From a bacterium (lineage in GTDB: Bacteria; Sysuimicrobiota; Sysuimicrobiia; Sysuimicrobiales; Segetimicrobiaceae): a stretch of DNA of 25,848 nucleotides. Both the position numbers and the translations under genes were made by a program. Of this stretch, positions 22,997-25,848 are shown piece by piece. The notes below the pieces were generated by a model. It made no database searches and was not told the DNA's origin. It saw only the letters and a program-made list of their open reading frames with translations. Numbering within the stretch: the stretch's first letter is position 1; each line of letters opens with the position of its first letter. The stretch spans positions 1 through 25,848 of the forward strand of contig DATGHU010000009.1 in assembly GCA_035307765.1 (NCBI GenBank). The letters are read 5' to 3'.

Positions 22997-23825
22997 CTAA
23001 ACTTCCAGCCCCAGGGGATATGTTACGCTAGGAGAATCTGTTTTGTTGGTAACTCCCAAAATCGAGCCCCCGCTACCAGAATTACCAGTAAGTCCGGGGA
23101 GGGCCTTCTCTAAACGGAGGAGGCCTTCCACGTTTCCACGGAGTTCTGCGACCAGTCCCTCAGAAGTCGGCCGGAGGACGATCTCTCCGAGGAGATCCCG
23201 TAGAAGGCCTCTGGAGCGGCTTAGATCGCGTCCCAGGACCTCATCGAGTTCCTGGATCATCTCTGGTAAGATCATGCCTACCAGGGCGTCTATGGGCGGA
23301 GGTACCTGGAGGCGGCGCTCAAGGTGTTGTATCCGAGCCTCGACCTCTACGAGCATCTCCCTGGTGATGGCGCTAATCAGCCCCCGCCGGATTGCGTCCT
23401 TGATTGCAACCCGTTCCTGCAGCGCTTGGCTGAGTTCTTGTTCAACCGTGTGGCGGCTGGCATGCTGGTCATGTTTCTGCCGGCTCAGCCGTTTCAGTTC
23501 TTCCTGAACACGGCGCGTGAGGTAGTCTACCGCCTCCGGGGTAAAGAGCTCCTCCTGAATCGCCCGCAGTAACCGCTGTTCAATCCGGGCACGCAGGACG
23601 ACCTTACCGTTCGCGCAGATTGCCGGCCCGCGATTCGTGTGGAACGAGCACCCATAATAGTTGCTGTTGTAGATAATGTCTGCCACGATCCGCCGATAAC
23701 CGGTGACATAGGGGCTGCCATGCGCGTCGAACTTAGAAGGATCTAAGACCGGTTCTGTATGATACCCGTACGTCCGACCACCAGCGCTGAAACCACTGTT
23801 CGCCGGGACTGCAGACCCACCTCGG
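22997..23825 (-). pseudogene. Large serine recombinase, N-terminally lost and internally deleted
   Basis: Read leftwards, the remnant starts with GLQSRR in one frame near 23825-23799. It moves to another frame and continues SGFSAGGRTYGYHTEPVLDP, then GSPYVTGYRRI, which resembles the end of the recombinase catalytic region. The text then jumps directly to ADIIYNSNYYGCSFHTNRGP AICANG, the second half of the zinc ribbon; the first half and about 100 residues usually between are missing. A coiled coil (EELKRLSRQKHDQ, AIKDAIRRGLISAITREML) and the tail LVAELRGNVEGLL follow, ending at TAG 22999-22997. The resolvase domain with its catalytic Ser is absent. Such genes normally belong to integrative elements; this one is inactive. 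Confidence 0.65.
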
Positions 23826-23894
23826 GACCTCCGAATAATCGGTGGTCGTCTTCCGAGGAGGGTTTATCCATATGGCCTGATCATAACAGGGGCA

Positions 23895-25070
23895 TTACAC
23901 TACCTCGTGCGGGGAACGATAGCGCAAGAGGGCACCGATGCCATCGGTGAGTTGGGAAGACGTCGACGGTCCGACAGCCTCGATCCCGGTCCCATGCCGC
24001 CGGGCCACGGTCGGGAGCATCTGCCGGAGCGGCGCGCGGTCGACCGCCCCGCCGCAGCCGGGGCAGGTCCCGATCGGTGTTGTGCTCAGGTACTGGCACT
24101 GCGTGCATTGCCAGATGTCGCCTTCGAGATCGCGGGCCACAACCAGGGTTTTGACTTCCCCCTGCATGAGGGACCTAAACGTGGCCGCCCGTCCGACCAC
24201 CGCTCCCTCATTTGCCGCGACCCGGGCCAACAGGTCCGCTACCAACCCAGACTCTCGTCGGTGGTGGTCGGCGAGGGCTACAGGAAGCGTGCGTTCCTGG
24301 ACCTCGGCGAGGGTGGCATAAGAAGGCAGCGGCACGGTCTCGATCACCTGCGCTCGGACTGCGTCCGGGAGAAGCTTACGCACGGTGGTGGCCGCCTCCT
24401 CGGGGCCTCCGATGATCACACGGTCGATGTGGCGGTCAACCAGTGCTCGCGCCGTAGCCTGTGCAACCCCCTGCCAGAACTGCCGCCGGTGCTCGTCGAC
24501 CCTTGCGTCAAACGTGTCGGCTTGGGCCCCGCGGCCGACGCCAGCACCGATCCGCCGCGTGTACGTGTCCGACCGCCCGGATTTGAAACGCCAGTCCCGG
24601 GTGTCCAGCTCCAGCGTCTCATCCTCGACCACCGTCGTCCGCCCCAGATAGGCCACGGCGATCCGCGCATGCTCCAGGTAGACGGCGACGATGGCGTACG
24701 CTTTGTACTCACTCGTTGCCCAGAGCAGAGGCGTGAGGTCGGGCCGTCCAAACTGCACACGGTTTGGAAGTGGAAATGGCAAGGAGTATTCGCGCCAGAG
24801 CTTTGGCGCCGCGAAGATGGCTAACCCCCGACCGCGCGCGGGAGCCGTGCCGATATATGCCAGCACTTTGCGCCCCGTCCGGAGCGCCCCGCCGCGATCG
24901 GGTCCAACAATGCCGGCAAGGGTCTGACGCATGGCCTGGCGCAGCCAGATGCGATACGCGGGATTCGAAATCTGATGCTCGGGTTTGGTCGGATCCACGT
25001 CAAGCGAGATGGAGAAGACGTCCTGACGGGCAACGCCCATCAGATCTTCGAGCTCCTCGACATCGATCAT
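23895..25070 (-). CDS. eRF1-like release-factor protein (baeRF/VLRF1 type) with zinc ribbon
   Basis: A 391-residue cytoplasmic protein related to archaeal and eukaryotic release factor 1 and to Vms1/ANKZF1. The ATG at 25070 has AGGAG eight bases upstream. The N-terminal domain runs to about residue 125. The central RNase H-like domain includes HARIAVAYLGRTTVVEDETL, a loop with GVGRGAQADTFDARVDEHRR, then QFWQGVAQATARALVD and DRVIIGGPEEAATTVRKLLP. The loop aligns with the eRF1 GRGGQSALRFARLR region, and the catalytic GGQ appears as Gly181-Ala182-Gln183. The last domain has a zinc ribbon with Cys322, 325, 336 and 339 (CTQC, CPGC). Relatives act on ribosome-bound peptidyl-tRNA in rescue or termination. 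It lies downstream of the BON gene on the same strand. Confidence 0.75.
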   Translation of the reverse strand: MIDVEELEDLMGVARQDVFSISLDVDPTKPEHQISNPAYRIWLRQAMRQTLAGIVGPDRGGALRTGRKVLAYIGTAPARGRGLAIFAAPKLWREYSLPFPLPNRVQFGRPDLTPLLWATSEYKAYAIVAVYLEHARIAVAYLGRTTVVEDETLELDTRDWRFKSGRSDTYTRRIGAGVGRGAQADTFDARVDEHRRQFWQGVAQATARALVDRHIDRVIIGGPEEAATTVRKLLPDAVRAQVIETVPLPSYATLAEVQERTLPVALADHHRRESGLVADLLARVAANEGAVVGRAATFRSLMQGEVKTLVVARDLEGDIWQCTQCQYLSTTPIGTCPGCGGAVDRAPLRQMLPTVARRHGTGIEAVGPSTSSQLTDGIGALLRYRSPHEVV

Positions 25071-25170
25071 GATACCATCTCCTCGGCGGAGACCTCAGCA
25101 TCCCGTATCGTGTGGAAGGCATCGCCTCTCCGTGAAGCTTGAACTGGTGGGTCACCGCGCAGTTGAGCTG

Positions 25171-25281
25171 TCACCGCCGCTTCGGGTACACGATTTCCTC
25201 GCCCGGCCGGATGTGGACCAAGAAGAAGTTCTTGCACCGCGGCATCCCCGTCGTGGGGTCCTGACCTTTCCCCGCCCGCAT
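25171..25281 (-). CDS. Possible small protein of 36 residues, unknown
   Basis: A short frame runs from ATG 25281 (MRAGKGQDPTTGMPRCKNFF) to the stop after LVHIRPGEEIVYPKRR. A GGAG lies just upstream at a workable distance. The NFFLVHIRPGEEIVYPKRR end looks protein-like (alternating hydrophobic and charged residues, few Arg/Ser repeats) compared with other frames in the 370-base gap between the BON and release-factor genes. No family is recognised. The remainder of the gap (25071-25442) shows nothing else. Confidence 0.3.
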   Translation of the reverse strand: MRAGKGQDPTTGMPRCKNFFLVHIRPGEEIVYPKRR

Positions 25282-25442
25282 GCCAGCTCCGCGAGAACCA
25301 CCACTACCGGATTCCGCTTTGGGCTGGTAAACACAGCGTCCTCCTCGTAAACTGTACCAGTCGGGCGACAAGAGGGGGAGATCACTCCACACTTGCCGCC
25401 CGATTGACCCAACCGAAGCTCCCTGCGCCCCGCCTGTCGGAC

Positions 25443-25848
25443 TTAGATTTCTCGTTCTATGATGAGCTGATCCCGGACGGCGCTCACCCCAGGGGCATGG
25501 GCGGCGGATTCGACGACCGCTTGCTTCTCTTGCCACGAGTGAACTCGTCCCGACAGCGTGACCTCTCTGCCTTGTACCTTCACGACGATGCGTTTAGCCT
25601 CATGCTCCGCCCGACGCGCCAGGGCGTGCTCGATGGTTTCGCGGACCTTTTCAGGACCAGGATGCTCGAGTGGCAATACGCCGATGTTGTTAATCACGCC
25701 CACTACGCCGGACAACTTCGAGACCGCACGATGCGCTTCGTCGCACTGGGTCCATCGGTCCACGGTTCCCGTCAGCGTGACCATACCATTGGACACGGTC
25801 GACTGAATCCGCTCGTGCGGCACAAAGACATTCCACTCCAGCGCCTGC
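25443..25848 (-). CDS. BON-domain protein, 5' end beyond the window
   Basis: Two BON domains are visible: VPHERIQSTVSNGMVTLTG through GVVGVINNIGVLP, and VRETIEHALARRAEHEA through APGVSAVRDQLIIE. The open frame continues through the right edge (QALEWNVF precedes VPHERIQ), so a GTG at 25823 is not the true start, and a further domain probably lies outside. OsmY-like proteins with repeated BON domains are usually periplasmic or envelope stress proteins; whether this copy has a signal peptide cannot be seen. It is upstream of the eRF1-like gene on the same strand, about 370 bases away, and the two may be stress-related neighbours. Confidence 0.85.
   Translation of the reverse strand, partial: QALEWNVFVPHERIQSTVSNGMVTLTGTVDRWTQCDEAHRAVSKLSGVVGVINNIGVLPLEHPGPEKVRETIEHALARRAEHEAKRIVVKVQGREVTLSGRVHSWQEKQAVVESAAHAPGVSAVRDQLIIEREI

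Noticed and set aside
1-25848. tRNA, rRNA, CRISPR arrays, riboswitches
   Set aside because: No regularly spaced repeats, cloverleaf-like stretches, rRNA cores or conserved riboswitch elements were noticed by eye; a covariance-model scan would be decisive.

Overview
The window is high-GC bacterial DNA with dense, tightly packed genes and G/C-rich third codon positions. It looks like an uncultivated soil or subsurface bacterium. The NC10/Rokubacteria-like or Chloroflexota-like styles fit the mix of decayed large serine recombinases, Dpp-type peptide transporters, HyuA/HyuB proteins and an eRF1-like release factor, but nothing here fixes the phylum.

Left part (1-5286): a patchwork of mobile-DNA debris and transferred genes. 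The window opens on the 5' end of a transposase gene that reads out of the left edge; its leader holds a hairpin that would mask the ribosome binding site. Next come a coiled-coil remnant of a large serine recombinase, the C-terminal remnant of one MFS exporter, and an intact MFS exporter. Two more recombinase remnants on opposite strands, the tail of an IS481-like transposase, and an intact Gfo/Idh/MocA oxidoreductase in visibly AT-richer DNA follow.

Middle (5287-14818, plus strand): a catabolic and uptake block. It contains a wrecked M14-family deacylase gene with an inverted internal segment, an SDR dehydrogenase, a complete peptide ABC importer (binding protein, two permeases, two ATPases), an esterase-like alpha/beta hydrolase, and a second, 5'-truncated M14 remnant.

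Right of it (14828-22173, minus strand, convergent): an M24 metallopeptidase, then HyuA and two tandem HyuB proteins with 1-nt and 4-nt overlaps. The two strands together read like a system that imports small peptides or amides and hydrolyses them: importer, cyclic-amide hydrolase of the hydantoinase/oxoprolinase type, Xaa-Pro-type peptidase, esterase, and formerly an M14 deacylase. The substrate is not known.

Right end (22528-25848): an AT-rich GNAT acetyltransferase, a decayed serine recombinase, an eRF1-like (baeRF/VLRF1-type) protein carrying GAQ where eRF1 has the catalytic GGQ, a possible very small ORF, and a BON-domain protein cut by the right edge. The GAQ protein and the rearranged M14 copies are the most unusual items.
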